A program made the translations under genes and the position numbers. This document shows, piece by piece, positions 54,157 through 63,810 of a stretch of 64,000 nucleotides of DNA (position 1 is its first letter; the number at the start of each line of letters is the position of its first letter). The DNA is from an uncultured Ectothiorhodospiraceae bacterium (lineage in GTDB: Bacteria; Pseudomonadota; Gammaproteobacteria; UBA6429; Thiohalophilaceae): assembly GCA_947260005.1 (NCBI GenBank), contig CAMYOL010000056.1, positions 56,627 to 120,626 on the forward strand, read 5' to 3'. Below the pieces are notes generated by a model that was given only the letters and a program-made list of their open reading frames with translations, ran no database searches and was not told where the DNA came from.

Positions 54157-55407
54157 GTGTGGTTTAGTTATATTTTTCTTATTGCCTTAGCAGGGGCGAT
54201 CTTATTACAGTGGTGGCTGATTCTACGCCAGAACAGACATGTTGCTGAAAACAAACAGGCCGTTCCAGCGGCCTTTGCCGATAACATCAGTCTCGAAGAA
54301 CATCAAAAAGCCGCTGACTACACCACAGCAAAACTTGCGGTCACAAAAGTCGAACTATTTTATGGTGTTGCCATTTTGTTGTTGTGGACATTTGGTGGCG
54401 GTTTAAATTTTCTTGATCAACTATGGTTGCCCATCACCAGCGATCCATTGTGGTTAGGGGTCGCGGTTATGATTAGCTTTATTATCATCGGCGTAGTCAT
54501 TGATTTACCCTTTTCAATTTATCGAACATTTGTGGTTGAAGCAAAATTTGGATTTAACAAAATGAGTTTTCCACTTTTTGTTGCCGATTTCTTTAAAGGC
54601 ATCCTGGTTAATATCATCATTATGGCGCCATTACTCTGGGTCGTGCTCTGGTTAATGCAATCCGCTGGCACCTACTGGTGGATCTATGCCTGGGCGGTGA
54701 TTGTTAGCTTTATGCTACTGATGATGTTCATTTATCCGACCTTTATCGCACCACTGTTTAATAAATTTTCACTGCTGGACGATGTCAGCCTGAAAGAACG
54801 TATCGAAAACTTACTCGATCGATGTGGTTTTAAAAGCAAGGGTATTTATATTATGGATGGCTCCAGACGTTCCAGCCATGGTAATGCTTATTTTACCGGA
54901 TTAGGAAATAATAAACGCATTGTGTTTTTCGACACTCTGCTGGAATCACTTCAACCACAGGAAATTGAAGCCGTACTCGCACATGAACTCGGACATTTCA
55001 AACACAAACATATAACCAAACAATTAATCGTGATGTCAATCCTGATGCTTGGCTCCCTCGCACTGCTCGGCTGGTTAATGCAGCAGGCCTGGTTCTATTC
55101 TGGTTTAGGAGTATCTTCTAACACAACGCATATGGCACTAATTATATTTATGCTGGTGATGTCGGTGTTCGGAATTTATTTTCAGCCTCTGTTTTCTTTT
55201 TTTAGCCGTAAAAATGAATTTGAAGCTGACGATTTTGCCGCGAAACAAAGTAATGCCAGCGATCTGATTCACGCCTTAGTAAAGCTTTATAAAGAAAATG
55301 CGAACACTTTGACCCCTGACCCACTTTATTCTGCTTTTCATGACTCGCATCCACCGGCCCCCGTCAGAGTTGCGTTTCTAACCACAAAAATGAATGAAAA
55401 CGAATGA
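54157..55407 (+). CDS. M48-family (Ste24-type) membrane metalloprotease
   Basis: 416 residues with about six membrane helices. The zinc site HExxH is in EAVLAHELGHFKHKH, with a third ligand Glu in RKNEFEADDFAAK. VEAKFGFNKMSFPLF and GHFKHKHITKQ are typical of the CAAX-prenyl-protease-like Ste24 branch. Bacteria do not prenylate CAAX proteins, so the role is probably membrane-protein quality control. The start of a longer frame of the next gene overlaps its stop. Confidence 0.9.
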   Translation: MWFSYIFLIALAGAILLQWWLILRQNRHVAENKQAVPAAFADNISLEEHQKAADYTTAKLAVTKVELFYGVAILLLWTFGGGLNFLDQLWLPITSDPLWLGVAVMISFIIIGVVIDLPFSIYRTFVVEAKFGFNKMSFPLFVADFFKGILVNIIIMAPLLWVVLWLMQSAGTYWWIYAWAVIVSFMLLMMFIYPTFIAPLFNKFSLLDDVSLKERIENLLDRCGFKSKGIYIMDGSRRSSHGNAYFTGLGNNKRIVFFDTLLESLQPQEIEAVLAHELGHFKHKHITKQLIVMSILMLGSLALLGWLMQQAWFYSGLGVSSNTTHMALIIFMLVMSVFGIYFQPLFSFFSRKNEFEADDFAAKQSNASDLIHALVKLYKENANTLTPDPLYSAFHDSHPPAPVRVAFLTTKMNENE

Positions 55408-55430
55408 GTATATTTAAAGGAGTATTACTT

Positions 55431-55736
55431 ATGAAACTTAAATCAGGACTATTAGTTAGCGCGCTTCTTATATCTACCAGCAGTGTTGCGGGTGACATAA
55501 AACGCGGTCAGGAATTACATGACGAAAACTGTGTTTCCTGTCATAAATCAATGCAAGGTGGTGATGGAACTGGCATCTACACAAGAGAAAATCGCCGTAT
55601 CGACTCTTATCAAGGCTTAGTCAAGCAAGTTAAGCGCTGCAAAACCAGCCTGGGAGTATCCTGGCCTGAGCACCAAATTGATGATGTTATTACTTATTTA
55701 AACGACTCTTTTTATAAGTTCAAAACTGACAAATAA
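55431..55736 (+). CDS. Small periplasmic c-type cytochrome
   Basis: About 101 residues: signal peptide (MKLKSGLLVSALLISTSSVA) and one haem site CVSCHK, distal Met not obvious. The ATG at 55431 has GGAGT 7 bases upstream; a start at 55404 would overlap the protease and add nine residues before the signal peptide. It is followed by phhB with a TAATG overlap, and precedes rsgA, so a small operon with the protease is likely. Role in electron transfer is general only. Confidence 0.88.
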   Translation: MKLKSGLLVSALLISTSSVAGDIKRGQELHDENCVSCHKSMQGGDGTGIYTRENRRIDSYQGLVKQVKRCKTSLGVSWPEHQIDDVITYLNDSFYKFKTDK

Positions 55737-56080
55737 TGAGTGCCGTCACACTTAACGATTTGCTTGCAGATTCATGCCAACCCCTAGCGAAGGGAGCAGC
55801 TTGTTTAGTGAGCTCTGAAGTAAAGGATTTATTAACATTACTACCTAATTGGGAATTATCCAGGGATGGAAAATCCATTAGTCGAAACTTTAAATTCAAA
55901 AACTATTATGAAACCATATCCTTCATGAATGCGGCGGCCTGGATATCTCATCAACAAGATCACCATCCTGACATACTGCTTACCTATAACCATTGCCTTA
56001 TAACCTACTCAACGCATTCAGTTGCTGGTTTATCACCTAATGACTTCATTTGTGCAGCCAAAACAAATCACCTACTGTAA
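55736..56080 (+). CDS. phhB: Pterin-4a-carbinolamine dehydratase
   Basis: 114 residues. The active-site stretch is WISHQQDHHPDILLTYNHC with the histidine pair of the family, then STHSVAGLSPNDF. Recycles 4a-hydroxytetrahydropterin after phenylalanine hydroxylation. No phhA is in the window. Start overlaps the cytochrome stop in TAATG. Confidence 0.92.
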   Translation: MSAVTLNDLLADSCQPLAKGAACLVSSEVKDLLTLLPNWELSRDGKSISRNFKFKNYYETISFMNAAAWISHQQDHHPDILLTYNHCLITYSTHSVAGLSPNDFICAAKTNHLL

Positions 56081-56093
56081 ATAAAATTGTTGT

Positions 56094-56993
56094 ATGCATG
56101 AATCAACAAAACAAAAAACGGCAAGAGTAATTAGTCATTTCGGCAATGAAATTCTAATACAGGGTCAACAAAACCTGAGAATTAGAGCAAAAGTAAAACA
56201 AGGCCTGCCTGCTTTGGTTTGTGGAGATACCGTCGTCTGGATAACAAATGAATTAAATGAAGCCATCGCCATTGAAGTCTTACCACGCCACGGTTTGTTA
56301 ACTCGGTCAACGCAACATGCTGCGGAAAAATTAATTGCTGCTAACGTGGATATCGCTTTCATTGTCGTGAGCCATAAACCAGCATTTAAAACGGGATTGC
56401 TCGATCGCTATATCGCCGCTTGTGAGCTCGCCGAAATTCAAATTTCCATCGTATTCAATAAGATTGACACCATAGAACAGAACAAACTGGAAGATTTCAA
56501 AACGACATTCAAAATCTATCAAGACATTGGCTATCCAGTTCATTATATAAGTGCTAAAAAAATGATCGGTATCGATTCATTTAAACAAACCATACAAAAT
56601 AAAACCGGCGTTCTAGTTGGGCAATCCGGCGTTGGTAAATCATCCATCTTACGAGCCCTGTTTCCGGAAGCTAAGCCTAAAATTGGTGAAATGTCGGAGA
56701 AAACCAACAAAGGCAAACATACAACAACTTATAGTGAACTATACAGACTTGATGCTAATTCTTATTTAATCGACTCACCTGGAATCCGTGAGTTTGGTCT
56801 GAATATCGATGACCCTGAATTGATCGTTAGGGGGTTTAAAGAATTCACTGACTATTTAGGCCACTGTCAGTTTCGCGATTGTAAGCATACTAACGAACCC
56901 AAATGTGCTATTAAACAGGCCGTAAAAGAAAACAAGATAAGTCAACAACGCTGGGAAAGTTACCAAACTATTCTGGCTTCTTTAATGGAATAA
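56094..56993 (+). CDS. rsgA: Ribosome small-subunit biogenesis GTPase RsgA
   Basis: 299 residues with circularly permuted GTPase motifs: IVFNKID before the P-loop VLVGQSGVGKSSILRALFP, then G3 in DSPGIREFGL, and a C-terminal zinc site CQFRDCKHTNEPKC. N-terminal OB fold. Acts in 30S maturation. Followed by dispersed repeats. Confidence 0.95.
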   Translation: MHESTKQKTARVISHFGNEILIQGQQNLRIRAKVKQGLPALVCGDTVVWITNELNEAIAIEVLPRHGLLTRSTQHAAEKLIAANVDIAFIVVSHKPAFKTGLLDRYIAACELAEIQISIVFNKIDTIEQNKLEDFKTTFKIYQDIGYPVHYISAKKMIGIDSFKQTIQNKTGVLVGQSGVGKSSILRALFPEAKPKIGEMSEKTNKGKHTTTYSELYRLDANSYLIDSPGIREFGLNIDDPELIVRGFKEFTDYLGHCQFRDCKHTNEPKCAIKQAVKENKISQQRWESYQTILASLME

Positions 56994-57030
56994 ACATGGA
57001 TCATACTAATTAAAACAGCACGCCTTAATG

Positions 57031-57116
57031 CTGTCATCCTGAGTGAAGCGAAGGATCTTATTTTTTATTACGCTGTCACCATAACGTAAGATCCTTCGCT
57101 TCACTCAGGATGACAG
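57031..57116. repeat. Perfect palindrome of the GTCATCCTGAGTGAAGCGAAGG family
   Basis: Two 30-base arms at 57031-57060 and 57087-57116 are exact inverted copies, starting CTGTCATCCTGAGTGAAG. Centre is AT-rich. It follows rsgA by 37 bases and could end both convergent transcripts. Confidence 0.92.
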
Positions 57117-57149
57117 TAGTAGTTCAGGATGACACGTACTTGGGAATTT

Positions 57150-57295
57150 CAAAAACTTAAAATCCTTCGTTTCGCTCAGGATGACAAAACTATGGAACTT
57201 TAAAAACTTAAGATCCTTCGCTTCGCTCCACATGCTTTGAACCGCTTCGCGTTTCGTGCAGTATTTCCTACGCTGCGCTCCGGTTAGGATGACAT
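57150..57295. repeat. Further GCGAAGGATCTT-type repeat units
   Basis: One half unit (AAATCCTTCGTTTCGCTCAGG, given in part as TCCTTCGTTTCGCTCAGGAT) at about 57160-57186, then a longer unit 57209-57295 ending CTCCGGTTAGGATGACAT. The latter is the reverse complement of the family at 16918-17130. Together with 57031-57116 these fill the gap between rsgA and motB. Confidence 0.82.
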
Positions 57296-57314
57296 GGGCA
57301 CTAATATTTTAAAA

Positions 57315-58346
57315 TTATTTAGCGTTTAAGCGTTTTTTTATATCTTTTGGTTTAACCCCGCCCCGCCCGGCTAATAATCCGATCGCGACTTCCGTTTCCT
57401 TATTTAATACGACAATACTGATACGACGATTAATTGGACTATACGGGCGAGACTTATCAAATAAAACCGAGTCAGACAAACCAATCACCTGGCCAATTTT
57501 ACTCTTCTTCATTCCCCCTTTGATTAACTCACGACGTGCTGCATTCGCCCGATCAGCCGAGAGCTCCCAATTACTATATGCGCGTCGTTCTTCAAATGAT
57601 CCATATTCAACATAAATGTATTTTGTTGCAAAAGGCGAAGAATCGGTATGGCCAGTAATACTGATATGATTAGGAACGGTATTTATAATTCTACCAATCT
57701 TCTTCAAAATGGTTCGGGTGTGGGATTTTAGGATCGCGCTACTGGAATCAAACATTGGTCGATTCTTTTTGTCCACAATCTGAATCCGTAAACCTTGCGG
57801 AGTCACATCAAGAAACAACTGATCTTTGAAAGCGCTTAATGCCTGACTCTTTTCAATCGCCTCTTTTAAGTTGGCCAACAAAGTATCAAGGCGTTTTTGA
57901 TCGGCGGCTTTTTCCTGTTCAGAGACAGCAGGTTTCTCTTTTTCCTTTTCTTCCTTTGGCTCGCTGGTTTTAGTTTCCTTAGTATCTTCCTTATCTTTTT
58001 TCTCTTTGTTATCACTACTGCCGTCTTTCTGCTGGAAAGATTTTTTATTTTCTTCACTGGGCGCTTTTTTAAGTTTACTGCTGCGCGGTATTTCCATCGC
58101 TCCGCCCATTTTAATCATACTGGTACTTGCGCCGCCCGGACCTTGTGTTCCCGTTGGGTTTCGAAACCAATCAGCAATGCCTTCACGCACATGATGCGAA
58201 CTGCCACCTAACAACCACATCAGCAGGAAGAAAGCCATCATTGCAGTTACAAAATCCGCATAAGCCACCTTCCAGGCACCGCCATGGTGACCATGACCGC
58301 CTTTCTTGATCTTCTTAATAATGATCGGTTGTTGCTTATCGTCCAC
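57315..58346 (-). CDS. motB: Flagellar stator protein MotB
   Basis: 343 residues: a membrane helix (about 22-44) with the ion-carrying Asp in VAYADFVTAMMAFFLLMW, an unusually long Lys/Glu/Ser-rich linker (about 85-160), and an OmpA-like peptidoglycan-binding domain (about 190-320; ISITGHTDSSPF, NWELSADRANAARREL). 22 bases after motA. Second stator set beside motCD. Confidence 0.94.
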   Translation of the reverse strand: MDDKQQPIIIKKIKKGGHGHHGGAWKVAYADFVTAMMAFFLLMWLLGGSSHHVREGIADWFRNPTGTQGPGGASTSMIKMGGAMEIPRSSKLKKAPSEENKKSFQQKDGSSDNKEKKDKEDTKETKTSEPKEEKEKEKPAVSEQEKAADQKRLDTLLANLKEAIEKSQALSAFKDQLFLDVTPQGLRIQIVDKKNRPMFDSSSAILKSHTRTILKKIGRIINTVPNHISITGHTDSSPFATKYIYVEYGSFEERRAYSNWELSADRANAARRELIKGGMKKSKIGQVIGLSDSVLFDKSRPYSPINRRISIVVLNKETEVAIGLLAGRGGVKPKDIKKRLNAK

Positions 58347-58368
58347 GATAGGCCTCGTTTAGGAAGGA

Positions 58369-59223
58369 TTACTTCTGTTCTTTGATATGTTCTTCTAGTT
58401 CAGTAAAGCTAGGTCGAACATTACTGCCGAGTGCTTTGCGACCAAATTCAATGGCAATCTGCGGGGTATAGCCATTCAAAGTCGCCAGGATACAGGTCTT
58501 GGCACATCCAAACAGCATGGAATCTTCTTCAGCCTGCCCTTCCATGGCTTTTGCCATTGGCCCAACAAATCCATAAGCGAATAGAATACCCAGGAAGGTA
58601 CCCACCAACGCGGCACCCACCTTTTGGCCAAGTACTTCAGGGGGTTCACTAATAAAACCCATGGTAATAACGACGCCCATGACCGCAGCAACAATACCGA
58701 AACCGGGTAAACCATCTGACATGGTGGTCACGGCGGTCGGCCCTGCACTCGCTTCATGGTGATGCGTTTCCAGTTCAACATCCATCAGGCTTTCCAGCTC
58801 GATGGCATTCATATTACCGCCCACCATCAGGCGTAAATAGTCACAAACAAATTCAATCAGGTGGTGGTTACTGGCTATCTTGGGAAACTGATTAAAAATT
58901 TCACTTTCATGAGGCTCGTCGATATCAGATTCCAGTGCCATCAACCCTTCCTTGCGTGCCTTGGCAAACAGGTTATGCATCAGGGTAAGCAGATCCATGT
59001 AAGTCGCCTTTTTGTACTTACTACCTTTTAATATGCCAACCAGACCACTAGCAGATGCTTTTAACACAGAGGGAGGATTGGAAATAATAAAGGCACCGGT
59101 TGCGCCACCCAAAATGATCATAAGCTCGGGCGGGTGCCATAATGCCAGCAATTGTCCACCAGAAATGATGAAACCACCAAATACGCAACCAATTACAAAT
59201 AAAATACCAAAAATGACTTTCAT
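58369..59223 (-). CDS. motA: Flagellar stator protein MotA
   Basis: 284-residue inner-membrane stator protein with four helices; PPSVLKASASGLVGILKGSK and GLPGFGIVAAVMGVVITMG are family blocks. A FliA-type promoter lies about 45 bases upstream. Confidence 0.95.
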   Translation of the reverse strand: MKVIFGILFVIGCVFGGFIISGGQLLALWHPPELMIILGGATGAFIISNPPSVLKASASGLVGILKGSKYKKATYMDLLTLMHNLFAKARKEGLMALESDIDEPHESEIFNQFPKIASNHHLIEFVCDYLRLMVGGNMNAIELESLMDVELETHHHEASAGPTAVTTMSDGLPGFGIVAAVMGVVITMGFISEPPEVLGQKVGAALVGTFLGILFAYGFVGPMAKAMEGQAEEDSMLFGCAKTCILATLNGYTPQIAIEFGRKALGSNVRPSFTELEEHIKEQK

Positions 59224-59267
59224 GAGTGTCCTAATTCCCTATTAGTCTCATCTAATCCACAAGGAAT

Positions 59268-59294
59268 TTATCGTCTGGAATAGCTGAAACTTAA
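59268..59294 (-). promoter_or_regulatory. FliA-type promoter of motAB
   Basis: On the minus strand TTAAGTTT, 11 bases, GACGATAA: seven of eight matches in each box to TAAAGTTT and GCCGATAA, with exact spacing. It lies 45 bases before the motA ATG. Confidence 0.75.
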
Positions 59295-59333
59295 GAAATT
59301 CAACTGAAATCGACAGAATTACAATGACTTGGT

Positions 59334-59361
59334 TAAAGTTGGCTGCAATCTATTCCGATAA
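59334..59361 (+). promoter_or_regulatory. FliA-type promoter of the HDOD gene
   Basis: TAAAGTTG, 12 bases, TCCGATAA on the plus strand; one base longer spacing than consensus. It lies about 63 bases before the HDOD start and faces away from the motAB promoter. Confidence 0.6.
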
Positions 59362-59423
59362 TAGGATAAGCGCTAATAAAGCATAACTTTTAATCAGATT
59401 TAGGACCGAGAACGGCCAATATC

Positions 59424-60872
59424 ATGCCCGCCACCACGATCAAGGATTGGATTACACATGTAAAAGATAAGCCTATTCCCGTGCTATCGCGGACGCTCGA
59501 TAATTTGCAGCAAAAGTGTAAGTTAGATAATGCACCACTCAATGACATTGTCGACATCGTAGAGCAGGATCCTGGCTTAACGGCTCAGTTATTACGTTAT
59601 TGTAATCACAGTGATGGTCATCGCTTACAAAAAGAAATTATCTCAGTTCAGCAGGCGATTATGCTGGTTGGTATGGATCAACTTTCCACCATCGCCAGTA
59701 CACTTCCAAGGCTAGAAAAGACGCTTTCGGAAACCGCACAGAATCAGGTATTACGTACTTTTTGCCGCGCTAATCATGCTGGGCAACAAGCGGTTTATTG
59801 GGCTCAGCAACGGCGGGATATGACCCCGGATGAGGTTTTCGCCGCTACACAGCTGCATTATCTTGGTGAAATGATTCTCGCGATTCATGCTCCCGAGCAA
59901 TTACTCGCTGCGTTTAAATTACGTCGTGAAAAAAATATTTCATCGGAAGAAGCACAATATATCGCACTTGGATTTACCTTAGATCAACTTTCATTAGCGA
60001 TCGCTGAAGCCTGGCAACTTCCCTTGTTAGTTCGTGAAGCCCTGCAATCAGAAAATGCGAGTAATCCACGAGGATTCAGCATTATGATGGCCGTACAGTT
60101 ATCACGAGTAGCAACCATCGACTGGTATAGTGGAAAAATGATGGGTATTTATGAACACATGTCTGAATTATTAAAAATATCCATCGCGGATATCTCTCGT
60201 CAGTCACATAAACTCGCAATCGAAATCGCACAGACAAATCAATACAAAGGCGTGTTACAAGCGGCGGCCCTGCTACCGCGGTTACAAAATGTTGAAGAAC
60301 CGAAGCAATTGAAACAAACCATCGCCCAAGATTATCAGGCGGATATTTGTTTAATGCCACAAGTATCAATATTACGTGCCACGATGGAAAAATTACGCAA
60401 TGCCGTGAAGGCACGACAAGATAAATCGAAATTGTTAAATATCTGCTTGCAAGGTCTGCATGATGGTATTGGCTTAAATCGAGTCGTCTTCGCCACACTG
60501 GATTCAGAACAAGATCATCTTTCGGCAACGGCCAGCATCGGCACAGATAATGACCCGGTATTCAATCAGTTCAGTATTAATTTGCAAGAAAAAGATATCT
60601 TCAAATTGTTGCTCAAAAAATCACAAGCGATATGCATTAATGATTCAAATCGTAATAAATTCTGGGCCCTGGTCCCGGAAGAATTTCAAAAGATAATTGG
60701 CACCAACAGTTTTGTTGCGATGTCGATTTTCATGAACAATTCACCGATTGGTATTATCTATGCCGATCGCCATACCAGTTCATGTCAGGTTGATGATTCG
60801 AGTTATCAGTATTTTAAAAAATTATGCCGAAGCTATTCCGATGCGGTCGTGATGGCTGAACAAGTTCACTGA
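59424..60872 (+). CDS. HDOD-GAF-like signalling protein
   Basis: 482 residues: an HDOD domain (about 10-265; [34 protein letters not shown], then [10 protein letters not shown]) and a C-terminal GAF-like domain (about 320-478). HDOD domains lack phosphohydrolase residues and act in signalling, often in motility. The last seven bases overlap the end of convergent recR. The FliA-type promoter upstream suggests a flagellar role; not a known component. Confidence 0.85.
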   Translation: MPATTIKDWITHVKDKPIPVLSRTLDNLQQKCKLDNAPLNDIVDIVEQDPGLTAQLLRYCNHSDGHRLQKEIISVQQAIMLVGMDQLSTIASTLPRLEKTLSETAQNQVLRTFCRANHAGQQAVYWAQQRRDMTPDEVFAATQLHYLGEMILAIHAPEQLLAAFKLRREKNISSEEAQYIALGFTLDQLSLAIAEAWQLPLLVREALQSENASNPRGFSIMMAVQLSRVATIDWYSGKMMGIYEHMSELLKISIADISRQSHKLAIEIAQTNQYKGVLQAAALLPRLQNVEEPKQLKQTIAQDYQADICLMPQVSILRATMEKLRNAVKARQDKSKLLNICLQGLHDGIGLNRVVFATLDSEQDHLSATASIGTDNDPVFNQFSINLQEKDIFKLLLKKSQAICINDSNRNKFWALVPEEFQKIIGTNSFVAMSIFMNNSPIGIIYADRHTSSCQVDDSSYQYFKKLCRSYSDAVVMAEQVH

Positions 60873-61459
60873 ATCTCTCGGCGCCCTAAAAAGGCGTGTG
60901 ACAAAGTTGAGCCATTGACATATTCCAGTTCACCACCAATCGGAACACCATGAGCTATACGTGTCACTTTGATGTCAGTGTTCGCCACCATCTCAGCGAT
61001 ATAATGCGCGGTTGCCTCACCTTCTACGGTTGAGTTGGTTGCTAAAATTATTTCCTCGATCGAATCTTCAATCAAACGTTTAGCCAACACATCCAAACCG
61101 ATCTCGGAAGGACCCAGCCCATCGAGAGGCGATAAATGCCCCATTAACACAAAATACAAACCTTTATAATCAGTCGCCTGTTCAATGGCTAAGATATCAG
61201 CCGGTGTTTCGACGATACACAGTTGTTTTATTTGACGCGATGTATTTGAACAGATGTGACAACGTTCGTCTTCAGTAAATGCCCGACACCAATCACAATG
61301 GCCAATTTTTTCAACTGCCTCAGCCAGGCTCTGCGACAAGACCATCGCCCCCTCTCGATCGCGCTCGAGTAAATGGTAGGCCATTCGCTGTGCTGACTTA
61401 GGACCGACTCCTGGCAGGCATTTGAATGCAGAAATCAGTTGTTCAATTAATTGACTCAC
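60866..61459 (-). CDS. recR: Recombination protein RecR
   Basis: 197 residues: helix-hairpin-helix ([18 protein letters not shown]), a four-Cys zinc finger (CDWC and CHIC), and a Toprim domain ([28 protein letters not shown]). Loads RecA with RecFO in gap repair. Ends within the stop region of the HDOD gene. Confidence 0.96.
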   Translation of the reverse strand: MSQLIEQLISAFKCLPGVGPKSAQRMAYHLLERDREGAMVLSQSLAEAVEKIGHCDWCRAFTEDERCHICSNTSRQIKQLCIVETPADILAIEQATDYKGLYFVLMGHLSPLDGLGPSEIGLDVLAKRLIEDSIEEIILATNSTVEGEATAHYIAEMVANTDIKVTRIAHGVPIGGELEYVNGSTLSHAFLGRREIQ

Positions 61460-61476
61460 GTTTTACTTTTAAATCA

Positions 61477-61800
61477 CTAAAACGGCATTTTAAAACCAGG
61501 CGGTAAATCCATACCACCGGTCACGCTGGACATTTTATCCTGGGAGGTTTTTTCAACTTGTCGAACGGCATCATTAACGGCTGCAGCGATAAGATCTTCC
61601 AACATATCTTTGTCATCGCCCATTAAGCTATCATCAATGCTCACGCGTTTTACATCGTGTCGTCCGGTCATAACCACTTTAACCATGCCACCACCTGACT
61701 GACCTTCCACTTCCAGTTGCGCAACTTCTTCCTGCATTTTCTGCATATTTTCCTGCATCTTTTGCGCTTGTTTCATTAAGTTGCCTATTCCACCTTTCAT
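61477..61800 (-). CDS. ybaB: YbaB/EbfC nucleoid-associated protein
   Basis: 107-residue DNA-binding protein. [20 protein letters not shown] and [12 protein letters not shown] are family typical. Lies between dnaX and recR, the usual order. Confidence 0.95.
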   Translation of the reverse strand: MKGGIGNLMKQAQKMQENMQKMQEEVAQLEVEGQSGGGMVKVVMTGRHDVKRVSIDDSLMGDDKDMLEDLIAAAVNDAVRQVEKTSQDKMSSVTGGMDLPPGFKMPF

Positions 61801-61818
61801 CGTATTTTCCTCTAACTA

Positions 61819-63471
61819 TTATTTCGGTTGAATTGTATCGGTATTAATCGAAGCAGAAAATGTATCCATGATCTTATTCACATTTGAATCGCCCTCGAGT
61901 GATTTTTGGGCCTGATCCAGACGGGCCTGATTCTCACGTTCCAGTTTCATGGCCGGCGTTTCTACCTCACCTTGTTTTACTTTAATATCTAAAACAAAGT
62001 TATCGTTATAGACCTGATTAAGTGCTTCGGTTAAACGCTGATGACGATCTTTCGTTAACAAATTTTCATAACTTGGATCTAACATCAGACTTAACTGTTC
62101 ATTATCATTCTCGGTTTTCTCACGCCCAACCAAACTGCAATTCATCGCCAATTGGTTAAGCACACCATTAAGCTTCATTTGAGCGACCGCATCGGACCAT
62201 TCGGTTAAGGTCGCATTGGCCACCGGAGCAGCATTTGTATTATCAGTCGGTTCAGATGATGGCGGTACGACCGATGCTTCACTAACTTGTGCAGACACGG
62301 GTTGATTTGCTGAGACTTGCGTTGTTGAGGTGGGTTGAATTGTGGCTGCGGCCGGTGTTGCCTCAGAAGCCGGCAATGAGTTCGCATCGACGGGTTTAAA
62401 TGCCAGCATACGCAATAAAGTCATCTCTACGCCAATCGAAGGGTCCGGTGCATGATAAAGATCACGTCGACCGTTGATTCCAATTTGATAAAATAATTGA
62501 ATATCTTCCGCCGATAACTGCGTAGCCAATTCGCGTAGTGCCTGTTCATCCCCCATCGAGGCATCATAGGCCGAAGGAATTTTTTGTAACAAGGCTACAT
62601 AATGTAATACAGACAATAAACCGGCTAACACATCCGAGTAATCGGGCGCCGTTATTTTTAGTTCGGTAATAACCTGGTATAACCGTTCACTATCCCGCGT
62701 CGCGAGAGCTGAAAGAATTTGATATAAATGGGTTTGCTCAATCGTACCAAGCATCGCCTTGACGTCGGCCTCATGCACTTGTCCCGAACCGTACGCGATC
62801 GCCTGATCTAGTAAACTCAGTGCGTCCCGCATACTACCATCTGCGGCCTGCGCTAAATGTTGTAAAGCTGTTTGTTCGAATTCAATGTTTTCCAGACCCA
62901 GCAGCTTTTCCAGGTACCCAGTTATCATGTCTGGATGCAAACGACGTAAGGTGAATTGCAGGCAACGCGATAAAATTGTGACAGGAAGTTTTTGTGGATC
63001 GGTGGTGGCTAATAAAAATTTAACATGTTCCGGAGGCTCCTCCAGCGTTTTGAGCAAGGCATTAAAGCTATGGTTTGAGAGCATGTGCACCTCATCCACC
63101 AGATAAACTTTATAGCGACCACGTGTCGGCGCGTACTGAACGTTATCGAGTAATTCACGCGTGTCTTCGACCTTGGTACGAGAGGCGGCATCCACTTCAA
63201 TGAGATCAATAAAACGGCCGGCATCGATTTCCTGACAAGTTGCGCATTCACCACATGGTGTTGAGCTAATACCGGTCTCACAATTTAGCGATTTGGCAAA
63301 GATACGCGCCAGGGTGGTTTTACCGACCCCGCGTGTGCCGGTGAACAAAAAGGCATGATGGATTCGACCGCTATCGAGGGCATTGGACAAGGCACGCAAT
63401 ACATGCTCCTGGCCAACCATTTCTTCAAATTTTCGGGGACGCCACTTGCGGGCTAAAACCTGGTAACTCAC
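61819..63471 (-). CDS. dnaX: DNA polymerase III subunit tau/gamma
   Basis: 550 residues: AAA+ clamp-loader with Walker A FTGTRGVGKTTLARIFAKSL, a zinc site (CGECATC), DEVHMLSNHSFNALLKTLEE, and a C-terminal Thr/Pro/Ala-rich linker plus tau domain. No convincing slippery site for a gamma form was seen. Downstream of the SRP RNA region, the order found in pseudomonads. Confidence 0.96.
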   Translation of the reverse strand: MSYQVLARKWRPRKFEEMVGQEHVLRALSNALDSGRIHHAFLFTGTRGVGKTTLARIFAKSLNCETGISSTPCGECATCQEIDAGRFIDLIEVDAASRTKVEDTRELLDNVQYAPTRGRYKVYLVDEVHMLSNHSFNALLKTLEEPPEHVKFLLATTDPQKLPVTILSRCLQFTLRRLHPDMITGYLEKLLGLENIEFEQTALQHLAQAADGSMRDALSLLDQAIAYGSGQVHEADVKAMLGTIEQTHLYQILSALATRDSERLYQVITELKITAPDYSDVLAGLLSVLHYVALLQKIPSAYDASMGDEQALRELATQLSAEDIQLFYQIGINGRRDLYHAPDPSIGVEMTLLRMLAFKPVDANSLPASEATPAAATIQPTSTTQVSANQPVSAQVSEASVVPPSSEPTDNTNAAPVANATLTEWSDAVAQMKLNGVLNQLAMNCSLVGREKTENDNEQLSLMLDPSYENLLTKDRHQRLTEALNQVYNDNFVLDIKVKQGEVETPAMKLERENQARLDQAQKSLEGDSNVNKIMDTFSASINTDTIQPK

Positions 63472-63570
63472 GCTTTTCTTCTACACAGCCAATGAAGTCA
63501 TATTCTAACCCCAAGCCCTCTGGGGCGCATCTACTTATATAGTATAAGGCGAACAACGAAGAATAGGGTC

Positions 63571-63647
63571 AAAAAAACGGGGTCAGAGACGTATTATTTA
63601 TCTTCTGTTCCAGCAGATAAATAATACGTCTCTGACCCCATTTTTTT
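63571..63647. repeat. GGGGTCAGAGACGTATTATTT palindrome, unit 1
   Basis: Arms GGGGTCAGAGACGTATTATT and its inverse around TCTTCTGTTCCAGCAG. It lies at the 3' side of the degenerate SRP RNA copy and 100 bases from dnaX. Nearly identical to 63811-63882. Confidence 0.92.
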
Positions 63648-63667
63648 GAATTTTAAGCTTTAAATAA

Positions 63668-63766
63668 GGGTGGCGCTCTACCCGCTACACCCCGGCACCC
63701 GAATCCACTACCCTTGTGCTCACTGATACGGGTCCGGGCTGGCGGGGAGCAATTTCTATGGCTCGA
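63668..63766 (-). pseudogene. Degenerate SRP RNA copy
   Basis: The 3' part GATTCGGGTGCCGGGGTGTA and the flank up to the palindrome match the intact copy at 63904-64000. The conserved apical sequence is damaged: the copy reads CCAGCCCGGACCCGTATCAG where the intact one has CCAGGCCCGGAAGGGAGCAA, so the GGAA tetraloop and the SRP protein (Ffh) site are lost. Same strand and spacing as the intact gene, so it is one half of a tandem duplication. Confidence 0.75.
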
Positions 63767-63810
63767 AAACAATCGGCCATTCTTTATTTTTTAAAAAAAT
63801 GGGGTCAGAA

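Noticed and set aside
57031..57295. CRISPR array
   Set aside because: Units are inverted, unevenly spaced and without spacers of constant length.
62577..62590. A-run in dnaX as a programmed frameshift site
   Set aside because: Run falls in the clamp-loader domain without the A-AAA-AAG pattern or a downstream hairpin of the known kind.
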